A DNA stretch of 64,000 nt from JALZUU01 sp964441245 (GTDB lineage: Bacteria > Bacteroidota > Bacteroidia > Chitinophagales > Saprospiraceae): NCBI GenBank assembly GCA_964441245.1, contig CAYTVR010000003.1:33385-97384 (forward strand), written 5' to 3'. The notes beneath the pieces are model-generated. The model ran no database searches. It worked only from the letters and a program-made list of their open reading frames with translations, and was not told the DNA's origin. Both the position numbers and the translations under genes were made by a program. Below are positions 16,593 to 24,775 of this stretch, piece by piece. How positions within the stretch are numbered: the first letter of the stretch is position 1; each line of letters begins with the position of its first letter.

Positions 16593-17339
16593 TTGAAAAA
16601 CCGATATTACTTTTTATCCATAGTTTGTTTTGCAGGAACTCTATTCTGGGGTGCTTGCGGTTCAGATACTGTTGTGAAAAAATCCGTAGAAGTGCCTTCC
16701 GTTTCGGTGACCGAAAAAAAAGAAAAAATCATTCCCGCTCCAGCGAAAAAAGAAACTATTCCTAGCCCAGATTATGATACCTCTAAATGGGCCGATGTTC
16801 ATTTATTAGATCAGAGTGTTTTACTTGACATCCGATATGCGACGGATAACAATTTTGTTGAAGAACAATTATATGATTGCGGACGATGCTTTTTACGTCC
16901 TGCGGTAGCCAAAGCGATGTTAGCTGCTCACCATGAACTACAAGAACAAGGATTAGGATTGAAAATGTTTGATTGTTATCGACCTCGACCGATTCAACAA
17001 AAATTATGGGATAAGGTCCCTAATGCGAGCTATGTAACACCACCTTCTCGCGGATCTATGCATAATCGAGGCTTGGCCATTGATGTTACGATTGTCGATC
17101 AGTCTGGAAAAGAATTAGAGATGGGAACCACTTATGATTTTTTCGGAAAACGAGCGCATCACACCTTTACGGATTTGCCGGAAACGGTATTAGCCAATCG
17201 AAAAATGCTAAAAGAACTAATGTATAAGCACGGTTTTTTACACATTAGGACAGAATGGTGGCACTATTCCTACACCATCGGTAAATATGAACTATCCGAT
17301 ATGCTTTGGAAATGTGATGACCACGAAACAAAGAACTAA
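16593..17339 (+). CDS. D-alanyl-D-alanine dipeptidase, VanX/DdpX type (M15D) lipoprotein
   Basis: This 248-residue M15D peptidase begins at TTG; a stop lies four codons upstream and no ATG precedes the signal MKNRYYFLSIVCFAGTLFWGAC (lipid on C22). Zinc and catalytic residues are in SMHNRGLAIDV (His and Asp) and TEWWHYSY (catalytic Glu and zinc His), with the substrate Arg in FDCYRPRPIQQ. The family splits D-Ala-D-Ala dipeptides, usually to recycle peptidoglycan; vancomycin resistance would need vanH and vanA, which are absent here. The lipid anchor places the enzyme in the periplasm. The 13-T run just before the start could hide a sequencing error but would not change the frame downstream. 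Confidence 0.88.
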   Translation: MKNRYYFLSIVCFAGTLFWGACGSDTVVKKSVEVPSVSVTEKKEKIIPAPAKKETIPSPDYDTSKWADVHLLDQSVLLDIRYATDNNFVEEQLYDCGRCFLRPAVAKAMLAAHHELQEQGLGLKMFDCYRPRPIQQKLWDKVPNASYVTPPSRGSMHNRGLAIDVTIVDQSGKELEMGTTYDFFGKRAHHTFTDLPETVLANRKMLKELMYKHGFLHIRTEWWHYSYTIGKYELSDMLWKCDDHETKN

Positions 17340-17477
17340 ATAAATACGTTAGATATTTAGTGCTAAAATCATGTTTAGTATTAGACAATTTAGAAAACAT
17401 TATTCGTTGGATTGAGTTGATTATGGAACAATCTTTTCACAAGAAGTGATTATTTCAAAATTAGTCCATCTTTTTTT

Positions 17478-17485
17478 TACTTTTG
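17478..17485 (+). promoter_or_regulatory. Bacteroidota -7 box (TACTTTTG) before moxR
   Basis: TACTTTTG fits TAnnTTTG, 77 bases before the MoxR ATG. No matching -33 TTG is apparent, so support is moderate. Confidence 0.4.
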
Positions 17486-17562
17486 TGCTTATATAAAAAT
17501 CTGGAATAATATGAAAACTCCATTATTCCCTTAAGCTCAATCAATCGTTAATTTAAAATAGT

Positions 17563-18534
17563 ATGCAAGAAATCGCTTACAAATCAGATGTAGAAGCAGT
17601 AGATGCACTAGCCAGTGCTTACCGAAATTTATCTAAAGAAATAGGGAAAGTTATTGTCGGACAAGAATCAGTAGTTCAAGCTGTAATTATTTCTTTATTT
17701 AGTAATGGACATAGCCTTTTGGTTGGGGTACCTGGGTTGGCCAAGACCTTGTTGGTCAGTACTATTTCCGAAGTATTGGATTTGGAATTTAAACGAATTC
17801 AGTTTACCCCGGATTTAATGCCCTCAGATATCACTGGATCAGAAATATTAGGAGACAATCGAAAATTTCAATTCAATAAAGGTCCTATATTTTCAAATAT
17901 CGTCTTAGCAGATGAGATCAATAGAACGCCTCCTAAAACACAGGCGGCACTCTTGGAAGCCATGCAGGAACGATCTGTTACCGTAAATGGTGAACGTCAT
18001 ATGTTGCCTGCTCCGTTTTTTGTATTGGCTACGCAAAATCCAATTGAGCAAGAAGGAACCTATCCTTTGCCAGAAGCGCAGTTAGATCGTTTTATGTTTA
18101 ATATTCCTTTGGATTATCCAACTTATGAGGAAGAGATTCAAGTCGTCAAAGCGACTACTGCAAACGCAAAATATGATTTAAAAAATATCGTAACTGGTGA
18201 TCAAATTTTATACTTCCAGCAGTTGATTCGTAAAATTCCTATTGCTGATAATGTATTAGAATATGCTGTTGGTTTAGCCACTAAAACTAGACCGAATACC
18301 GCAAAAGCAACACAAGAAGTAAACAATTATATTTCTTGGGGAGCAGGACCTCGTGCTTCGCAATATTTGGTGCTTGGCGCAAAATGTCATGCTGCGATTC
18401 ATGGAAAATATTCTCCAGACATCGAAGATGTACAAGCCATTGCCAAGTATGTATTGCGACACCGGATCGTTCGTAATTTCAAAGCAGAAGCAGAAGGTAT
18501 TACAGAAGAAAATATCATTGAAGGATTATTTTAA
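17563..18534 (+). CDS. MoxR-type AAA+ ATPase
   Basis: This 323-residue MoxR-family ATPase has Walker A GVPGLAKT (residues 55-62), Walker B with ADEINR, the QNPIEQEGTYPLPEAQLDRF sensor region and a C-terminal lid (RHRIVRNFKAEAEGITEENII). MoxR ATPases act as chaperones that assemble or activate partner complexes, normally encoded next door with DUF58 and von Willebrand A proteins. Here none of those partners follows: a terminator and a DUF4837 lipoprotein gene come next. Length and motifs are complete, so it should be active, but its client is not shown by context. Confidence 0.92.
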   Translation: MQEIAYKSDVEAVDALASAYRNLSKEIGKVIVGQESVVQAVIISLFSNGHSLLVGVPGLAKTLLVSTISEVLDLEFKRIQFTPDLMPSDITGSEILGDNRKFQFNKGPIFSNIVLADEINRTPPKTQAALLEAMQERSVTVNGERHMLPAPFFVLATQNPIEQEGTYPLPEAQLDRFMFNIPLDYPTYEEEIQVVKATTANAKYDLKNIVTGDQILYFQQLIRKIPIADNVLEYAVGLATKTRPNTAKATQEVNNYISWGAGPRASQYLVLGAKCHAAIHGKYSPDIEDVQAIAKYVLRHRIVRNFKAEAEGITEENIIEGLF

Positions 18535-18617
18535 TAAAATATTTCACACAATAATCTTCTAAATTTAAAAGGATAATTCAAGCAAATATCCCAATAGCTT
18601 TGAAGAGCTTAGCCCGT

Positions 18618-18660
18618 AAAAACGGCTTGATAATTAAATTTATCAAGCCGTTTTTCTTTT
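18618..18660 (+). terminator. Intrinsic terminator after moxR
   Basis: AAAAACGGCTTGATAA (18618-18633) pairs perfectly with 18640-18655 around a 6-base loop and runs into T-rich sequence. Confidence 0.92.
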
Positions 18661-18844
18661 TTAACTTCCATCATGGTACTTTTGACATACGCCAAAAAGC
18701 AAAAGGAATACATCTTATAGAGTAGATTGGCTTGGTTGGAACTTAGAACCTGTTTAATCTACTAGAAGCTTGAAAAGCTCACTAACATTTAAAATTGTCG
18801 TCGAAATGAAATATAATATCCAAAATAACCCACAAACCTGGATT

Positions 18845-19924
18845 ATGTCCGTAAAGTCATTATTTATTTTCACCCTGTTCTTAATGCTTGCTAGTTGCGC
18901 TAGTGAAGTCGGAGAAGAAGTCAGAAACAAGTTTGAATCACCCAAGTACGCTTTTGGTCCTGCCAACAAATTATGTGTCGTCGCAGACAAAGACCTTTGG
19001 GAAAGTAATATTGGAGATACTATTCGCTACTATTTTGGATCAGCATATCCTATTTTGCCACAGCCAGAACCATTCTTTGACCTTATTCATTTTACACCAG
19101 AGGAATTAGAATCAGATCCTTACCGAAGAGAACTCCGTGCCTACTTAATGGTTGGGAATTTAACCGATCAAGATTCGCCTGCTTGTAAAATGATTCGAAA
19201 AGACATTGGTTCAGAAAAAGTCAGAAAGGCTAATGAGCAGAGTGACTACCATATAACGGTTGGTAAAGACAAATGGGCACATGGACAGGTACTGATTTAT
19301 CTTTTTGCTCAAAATCGAACGGACTTAGTCGAAGCCATCAAACAACATTTTCCAGTAGTCACCAAACGATTCAATAAAGCAGATGAAAGTCAATATGAAG
19401 CGGCTATCTACTTCAATGGAGAAAACAATGACTTGAAGGAAAAAGTAAAGGCAAAATTTAAGGCAGACCTAAGAGTTCCTTCAGATTATTTTTTAGCAAT
19501 TGAAGATGAAGAAACCATTTGGATGAGAAAAGAAACAGAATTTTTGAGTAGCAATATAATGGTACATAAAATTCCATATACTGATCAATCTCAGTTGACT
19601 AAAGAAGGATTTAAAGCCATTCGAGATCGTCTAGGTAAAAAATATGTCAGTACTGAAATTGAAAATACTTACATGCGAATCAATGATGTCGATTTACCGA
19701 TGATGATTCAAGCAACAGAAATCGATGGCAATTATGCTATTGAGGCTAGAGGTATCTGGGATATCGTAAATGATTTTATGGGAGGACCATTTCTTGGGTA
19801 CTTAGTTCATAATGCAAAAACCAACGAGTTACTTTATATCGATTGCTTTATTCATGCTCCTGGTAAGAAAAAACGAAATTACATTCAACAGTTGGAGTAT
19901 GTGGTGAGTTCGCTTAAATTTTAG
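18845..19924 (+). CDS. DUF4837 family lipoprotein
   Basis: This 359-residue protein has a lipoprotein signal (MSVKSLFIFTLFLMLASC, lipid on C18). The body contains LCVVADKDLWESNIGDTIRYYF and PILPQPEPFFDLIHFTPEEL, which I recognise as DUF4837, a Bacteroidota family of unknown function. I chose the ATG at 18845 because the signal peptide begins there; the frame is open to a TTG at 18770, but the added residues do not look like a secretion signal. The protein should be lipid-anchored in the envelope. No partner is evident. Confidence 0.8.
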   Translation: MSVKSLFIFTLFLMLASCASEVGEEVRNKFESPKYAFGPANKLCVVADKDLWESNIGDTIRYYFGSAYPILPQPEPFFDLIHFTPEELESDPYRRELRAYLMVGNLTDQDSPACKMIRKDIGSEKVRKANEQSDYHITVGKDKWAHGQVLIYLFAQNRTDLVEAIKQHFPVVTKRFNKADESQYEAAIYFNGENNDLKEKVKAKFKADLRVPSDYFLAIEDEETIWMRKETEFLSSNIMVHKIPYTDQSQLTKEGFKAIRDRLGKKYVSTEIENTYMRINDVDLPMMIQATEIDGNYAIEARGIWDIVNDFMGGPFLGYLVHNAKTNELLYIDCFIHAPGKKKRNYIQQLEYVVSSLKF

Positions 19925-20014
19925 GATACTTCTTTAGCATATATCAATAGCTTAAAAAGGGTCTGTAGTATTTTAAATACACCTCTTTCTAGTAATTTGT
20001 TTACAAAAAACAGG

Positions 20015-20050
20015 AAATGTACTTGAGTTCTCAAGTACATTTTTTATTTT
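20015..20050 (+). terminator. Intrinsic terminator between DUF4837 and sigma genes
   Basis: AAATGTACTTGAG (20015-20027) and CTCAAGTACATTT (20030-20042) form a perfect 13-bp stem with a tight loop and a T-rich tail. It lies only 28 bases before the sigma ATG, so the sigma gene promoter must overlap it or sit upstream as an attenuated leader. Confidence 0.88.
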
Positions 20051-20077
20051 TAGTGAAACATACGTAAGAAAATTTAC

Positions 20078-20707
20078 ATGCCAGAATTAACATCTCTTCA
20101 AATGGCTGATTTGTCTGATGATGAATTAATCGCTCATTTTAAACAAAATGGCGACCGACAAATCGTAGCTGAATTATTTCAAAGATACCATCATTTGATT
20201 TTTGGTGCTTGCCTAAAACGATTAAACAATCGAGAGGAAAGCAAGGATGCCACTATGAACATTTTTGAACGAATGATCGTCAAATTACCTACTGCAAACG
20301 TGCAATCTTTTAATAGCTGGATCTATGTGGTCATTCAAAATGAATGTAAAAGTATGTTAAGAAAACGTCAAACTTCAGCTAAGTTAAAGGGGAATTTAAA
20401 ATTTATTGAAAAAAGTAGTGAAAATTTTATGGAATTTGAGCAGGTGCCGCGTCTTAGTACGGAGAAGGAAGATATTTCTCCAGAAGAAAGACTAGGATTG
20501 GCCATCAACCAACTTCGTCAAGAGCAACAACAGTGCATTCGCTTATTCTTTTTTGAACAGAAAAGCTATGAGCAAATTGCCAAACAAACGCATTTTTCTG
20601 AAAAGCAAGTCAAAAGTTATTTGCAAAATGGGAAACGCAACATTAAGCTCTTTATGGAAAATAGCAACTTCCTGTTTTTTTGTCTTATTCATCAAGCTTT
20701 TTTATAA
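20078..20707 (+). CDS. ECF-type RNA polymerase sigma factor
   Basis: This 209-residue protein has region 2 at about 30-95 (LFQRYHHLIFGACLKRL, EESKDATMNIFERMI, SFNSWIYVVIQNECKSMLRKR) and region 4 at about 140-190 (LRQEQQQCIRLFFFEQKSYEQIAKQTHFSEKQVKSYLQNGKRNIK). It redirects RNA polymerase to a specific regulon. It pairs with the zinc-finger/TPR gene 102 bases downstream, the expected position for its anti-sigma factor. The last 16 residues (SNFLFFCLIHQAFL) are oddly hydrophobic for a cytosolic sigma factor. Confidence 0.88.
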   Translation: MPELTSLQMADLSDDELIAHFKQNGDRQIVAELFQRYHHLIFGACLKRLNNREESKDATMNIFERMIVKLPTANVQSFNSWIYVVIQNECKSMLRKRQTSAKLKGNLKFIEKSSENFMEFEQVPRLSTEKEDISPEERLGLAINQLRQEQQQCIRLFFFEQKSYEQIAKQTHFSEKQVKSYLQNGKRNIKLFMENSNFLFFCLIHQAFL

Positions 20708-20809
20708 GTCATCATTATAGTAATGTTCAAAATCGGGTTTTGATGGTTTAATCGGGATAAAATTTTTGATGAGCAAGACTATCATTACAGTTTTTTAAAA
20801 ATACAACAT

Positions 20810-21595
20810 ATGGAAAAATTTCTTTCCGCAACCAAATGTTTGGGACAAAAAGAAGTCCAAAAATATTTGAAAGCACAACTCAACGAGCAAGAACGATTTA
20901 GAGTAGAAAATCATCTACTTGAATGTCCCCTTTGCTCCGATGCCGTAGATGGATTGGCTAATCATTATAATTTTGATGAAGATATCGAATTAGAGCAAAT
21001 TCAAGCATTGATTCCAAATACAAACTCTTCCAATTCCACCACTAATATTCGTACACTTCCTAGTCGACGATTTTCTTTTAGCCGAATAGCAGCGGCTGCC
21101 ATCGTGTTGTTATTACCGCTTGCAGGATTGATGTATTGGCAATCGGGAAATAATCCTCAATTGGCCAAAGTCTTTAAACCAATCCAAAACAATACAGTAC
21201 TCGCAGATTTACGCGCAAGCGAGGACATCGATTTCCAAAACCCTATTCTACAAAAAGGAATGGCGGCTTATGATTTGAAAGATTATCAACAAAGTTTAGA
21301 ATATTATCAATTGGCTTTAACTGAAGAACCAGAGAACACCGTTGCGGTTTTCTTTTCTGGAGTTGTTTCACTTGAACTGGGAAAAACAAAAGAAGCCATT
21401 CCTTTACTTACCTCTAGTAGACTCAATGATGAACGACTTTATGAGCAATCTACTTGGTACCTTGTCATGGCTCATTTGGCGTTAAACCAAAAAGAAAAAG
21501 CTCAGTTACTTTTAAACGATTTAGTGAAAAATAAGAACGGAATTTACTATTTAAAAGCCGTAGAAAAAAAGAAGAAATTAAAGTCGGAAAAATAA
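20810..21595 (+). CDS. Zinc-finger anti-sigma-like membrane protein with TPR repeats
   Basis: This 261-residue protein has an N-terminal zinc-binding anti-sigma motif HX3CX2C (H35, C39, C42 in HLLECPLC), one membrane helix (IAAAAIVLLLPLAGLMYW) and a C-terminal domain with about two TPR units (AAYDLKDYQQSLEYYQLALTEEPENTVAVFF). By family logic the cytoplasmic finger would hold the sigma factor encoded upstream, and the periplasmic TPR part would sense a partner. Pairing with the ECF gene supports this. There is no direct evidence for the signal. Confidence 0.8.
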   Translation: MEKFLSATKCLGQKEVQKYLKAQLNEQERFRVENHLLECPLCSDAVDGLANHYNFDEDIELEQIQALIPNTNSSNSTTNIRTLPSRRFSFSRIAAAAIVLLLPLAGLMYWQSGNNPQLAKVFKPIQNNTVLADLRASEDIDFQNPILQKGMAAYDLKDYQQSLEYYQLALTEEPENTVAVFFSGVVSLELGKTKEAIPLLTSSRLNDERLYEQSTWYLVMAHLALNQKEKAQLLLNDLVKNKNGIYYLKAVEKKKKLKSEK

Positions 21596-21616
21596 TTGAA
21601 CATACGAATTTTGTAT

Positions 21617-21665
21617 GATTGAATGTTTTTTTTAAGCAAAATTGCGATAAAAGGAACATTCAATC
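21617..21665. repeat. 11-bp inverted repeat with ATTGCGA loop
   Basis: GATTGAATGTT (21617-21627) is the exact complement of AACATTCAATC (21655-21665). The 27-base loop starts with a T-run and holds ATTGCGA. It sits between convergent genes. It resembles the element at 16484-16570. The T-run inside the left arm and loop may also act with the small CATAC/GTATG hairpin just before it (21601-21617) as a terminator for the plus-strand gene. Confidence 0.5.
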
Positions 21666-21671
21666 TCTCTC

Positions 21672-22859
21672 TTACCTAAGCATATTGCCTTCTTTTCCGA
21701 ACCATCGGATACAGACTAAAATACTCATTCCTGCGAAAGCAAAAAGCGACACAAATACCACCGCGAGCAAAGCATAATCTATCGTTCCTGCAATAATCTC
21801 TCGACTGGCTAAAGCGACATTGAGTACTGGAATCATTGCGGTTAATATATTCAGTTTGATACTTGGCATCGTTCCAATAACCAAGGGCAAAATGACCAAA
21901 ATCATCAAAGGTTGAATTAAGCTTTGTGCTTCTTTAAACGATCTTGCATAAATCGAAATCGGAATCAAGATGCCTACAAAAAAGGTCGTCATTGGTAAAA
22001 TCATGGATAAGACCAAAAACAAAGCCATTGGATGCAAAAATTGAGCAACCATGTTGGTAACGACAGCGGGGATATCTGAGTTAACCTTTAATGCTAAAAA
22101 CAAACCTACAATTGTCAATAATCCAGAAAGGGTTCCAGCCAAAATGATCACTAGCATTTTACCTAACAAAATATGCAATCGGCTTGCGGGGACCGTTAAG
22201 ATCGTTTCTATAGTTCCTCGTTCTTTTTCACCTGTAAACAAGTCAATCGCAGGATACATGGCTCCTATCAATGCAAATAAAACGAAAAAATACGGCAGCA
22301 TACCACCAGCCATTTTACCAATCGATTCTCTTTTGCTATAAACATTTGCGGATGTAATTTGAGTGGGTTTTATCGTCGATCTACTCGCACCTAAAGAGTC
22401 CAATCGATCCAAAAGGATTTCATTATGATAACGCTCAATGGTTTTCGCTAGACGAGTAAAAACAATCGTATCGCTTGTCGCATTATAATGAATTTCTAAG
22501 GCACCCGTTTGTCCATTTTGGATGGCTTGGTCAAATGTTGGATCTATCTCCAATGCCAAATCAATACTATCCTCTTTGATCAATTGCGCATAATCATCTG
22601 GATCAATATTTTTAATGAGCGTCAGGTCTCTTCGACGATTGAATCTTTTCATCAGTTCTGCTCCATTTCCATTGTCGTTGATGGCTATCTTTAAGTTTTT
22701 AAACTGAGCAGTTGTTGACTGTGAACTAGAAATTTTTGTCATGACCATAATCATCAAAGGAGCCAACAATAATGGGAATATAATCATGGCAAAAAGCGTC
22801 CGTCGATCTCTGAGTAATTCCTTCAGTTCTTTTTTAAAAATGGTCAAAATATAATACAT
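21672..22859 (-). CDS. ABC-2 type transporter permease (NatB/YhaP-like)
   Basis: This 395-residue membrane protein begins with the ABC-2 signature FKKELKELLRDRRTLFAMIIFPLLLAPLMI. It then has a large soluble loop of about 150 residues and a block of about five helices from residue 190 (MLPYFFVLFALIGAMYPAIDLFTGEKERGTIETILTVPAS). The TGEKERGTIE motif is typical of NatB-like export permeases. An ATP-binding partner is normally adjacent, but neither neighbour encodes one, so it must pair with a distant ATPase. The substrate is unknown (Na+, lipid or drug in relatives). Convergent with the anti-sigma gene. Confidence 0.87.
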   Translation of the reverse strand: MYYILTIFKKELKELLRDRRTLFAMIIFPLLLAPLMIMVMTKISSSQSTTAQFKNLKIAINDNGNGAELMKRFNRRRDLTLIKNIDPDDYAQLIKEDSIDLALEIDPTFDQAIQNGQTGALEIHYNATSDTIVFTRLAKTIERYHNEILLDRLDSLGASRSTIKPTQITSANVYSKRESIGKMAGGMLPYFFVLFALIGAMYPAIDLFTGEKERGTIETILTVPASRLHILLGKMLVIILAGTLSGLLTIVGLFLALKVNSDIPAVVTNMVAQFLHPMALFLVLSMILPMTTFFVGILIPISIYARSFKEAQSLIQPLMILVILPLVIGTMPSIKLNILTAMIPVLNVALASREIIAGTIDYALLAVVFVSLFAFAGMSILVCIRWFGKEGNMLR

Positions 22860-23062
22860 CTGATCTTGCTTTTAGAGATGGTTCTTTTCTTTTTAGGTCT
22901 TCGCCTAAACGGTTATAGAGACTTTGATAGAAGTAATATTACGAAAAAGTAGATAAATAAATTAGAGTTTATTTTTTGATGAATGAATAGAGCAAGAAGA
23001 TCGATCGAAAGTTATTGATAACCATAAAGTTTATCATTGGACCGTAGGAGTTCAATGGATTT

Positions 23063-24409
23063 TTATTCTCTATTCATTCGATAAGTATAGGCTACGCTCA
23101 ACTCTGTGAAATCCGCTTGTCCAAAATTAGCATTAATATGAAAACCAATATTGACGTTGTGAGTTGGCTTTTTATTGGTATTGATAAAATAATAATTGAG
23201 TCCTAATCTTTGTGAGAGTATCGTTTTTAAAACACGCTCCACGTTGCTCTGTTTCTCAAAACGACGATATTGTTCTTGATAAAATGGTTTAAATAAATTG
23301 ATGCCCAATTCAGCATCTAAACTAAAATGCCCCATTAAAAATTCACTGCCGAAAAACAGATTAATATTCGAGGCATTCCAAGTGGGTTGATCATCAAATT
23401 CTGCTAAAGCATTCTCAATAATAAAGTCATGAAAATGATCATAATATCGATAAGTTAAACCTAAACGTAATTTGATAAAATTTTTTACAATTTTGCCCGC
23501 AGAGGCACTAAAAATATGAATGAATTTTTTCGGCCCACCGACCGGACCACTCGGACCTCCCAATTCATGTATCCCCAAGCCCATTCTAAATTTCAAAAAA
23601 AATTCTTTTCTTTCTGGAATAGCTAATGCTTCATCTTTTGCTAGAGCAAAACTCCAATCTACAGGCTGTTTGTAAAATTGCGCAGCAATACTCAACATCG
23701 CTGAATTGATGCCGTAGTTAGGCAACTCCGTGTGACCATTCGATCCATGTAACCAACCAGTCCCCACTTTTAATCGCATTTTGGGTCGCACCAAAATATC
23801 TCGATAAACGAACATTTTAAAAGCCCAAGTATAAGGTGAACTAATAGATTCATTGCCAGGGTTCGTATTAATGTCAAATGTTTTGGTAAAAAAAGAAGCC
23901 CCCAATCCAAATTTGAAATGCCAGGCAGGTCGATCTAATTTAGGCGTATGAAAAATCACATAAGGAATGATGCTAATACCATAACCAAAAACATCTTTAT
24001 TCCCAAAATCAGAAATAGAAATGGAGGTGCCTGTAAAAGGTCTTTTGTAAAAGGAAGCCCAGGGATTATTCGGAGAATTATTATAATTCCCAATATTAAA
24101 GAAAAAGGTTTTTTGTAAACTACTTGATGGATATTTAGGATATACTGGCAACAATTTTCCTAACATGACTTCCGTTTCAATATGAAATGGATTGTCTTTT
24201 AAAGGAATGTTGAGATCATTATTCGTTTGTCCTATAGTTTCTAAAGAGCAACTTACTAGACAGAGGAATAAAATTATCAAATAAAGCTTGTCTTTGACTC
24301 GATTGAAAGACTTGAAACGTTTTTTTTTAGCGTTAAAAAAAGCAAATACCATAAAAAGGGTAATTAAAGCATGGAGTAAAAAAATATTTGACAAATGATA
24401 AAAATACAT
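23063..24409 (-). CDS. Acyloxyacyl hydrolase family outer-membrane protein (PagL-like)
   Basis: This 448-residue product has a beta-barrel pattern and the PagL-type motif WLHGSNGH (H221 and S223 match the catalytic His/Ser), followed by ELPNYGINSAML. Family members remove acyl chains from lipid A in the outer membrane. The barrel strands run to the C-terminus, which ends YTYRMNRE. The N-terminus is unusual: a first hydrophobic segment (FLLHALITLFMVFAFF) precedes a second, signal-like one at about 42-54 (LYLIILFLCLVSC). No ATG lies just before the second segment, so the start is uncertain. Lipid A deacylation is inferred from two residues only. Confidence 0.7.
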   Translation of the reverse strand: MYFYHLSNIFLLHALITLFMVFAFFNAKKKRFKSFNRVKDKLYLIILFLCLVSCSLETIGQTNNDLNIPLKDNPFHIETEVMLGKLLPVYPKYPSSSLQKTFFFNIGNYNNSPNNPWASFYKRPFTGTSISISDFGNKDVFGYGISIIPYVIFHTPKLDRPAWHFKFGLGASFFTKTFDINTNPGNESISSPYTWAFKMFVYRDILVRPKMRLKVGTGWLHGSNGHTELPNYGINSAMLSIAAQFYKQPVDWSFALAKDEALAIPERKEFFLKFRMGLGIHELGGPSGPVGGPKKFIHIFSASAGKIVKNFIKLRLGLTYRYYDHFHDFIIENALAEFDDQPTWNASNINLFFGSEFLMGHFSLDAELGINLFKPFYQEQYRRFEKQSNVERVLKTILSQRLGLNYYFINTNKKPTHNVNIGFHINANFGQADFTELSVAYTYRMNRE

Positions 24410-24708
24410 ATATCTTTACACTACAATTCCATTAAAACAATGTTTGGTAATGCCTTAAGATTACATTTAGACTATTAATTTTTATTATATTTTATAAAAA
24501 AAAATGGTCATATATTTTGCTAATCAATTCATCTGAATTAGTTTTGCATTAACAAACATAATCATAAAACGTTTTCCTCCCTATTTCCTACAAGATTTAA
24601 TACTCAATATTCAATTAATTTTGTCTGAGTGTTAAGATTTTACTATTACAACTGAACAGAGCTTCCTTTATTAATCACGAGAACACAAGACGAATAAAAA
24701 AGGAACGA

Positions 24709-24729
24709 CACTTAATGGTCCATTAAGTG
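24709..24729. promoter_or_regulatory. 21-bp perfect palindrome upstream of the first PD40-OmpA gene
   Basis: CACTTAATGG and CCATTAAGTG flank a single T. It lies 47 bases before the ATG at 24776 in the 366-base divergent gap 24410-24775. Symmetry and position suit a repressor operator or a leader hairpin. No T-run follows. Nothing else is evident in the gap. Confidence 0.45.
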
Positions 24730-24775
24730 CTTAGGCTTGCTATGTACTAATAGATAGAATTTTAATCCCTCATAC

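Noticed and set aside
16593..17339. Vancomycin-resistance gene vanX
   Set aside because: VanX-type motifs are present, but no vanH, vanA or two-component genes are nearby and the protein is a lipoprotein, so a peptidoglycan-recycling role is more likely.
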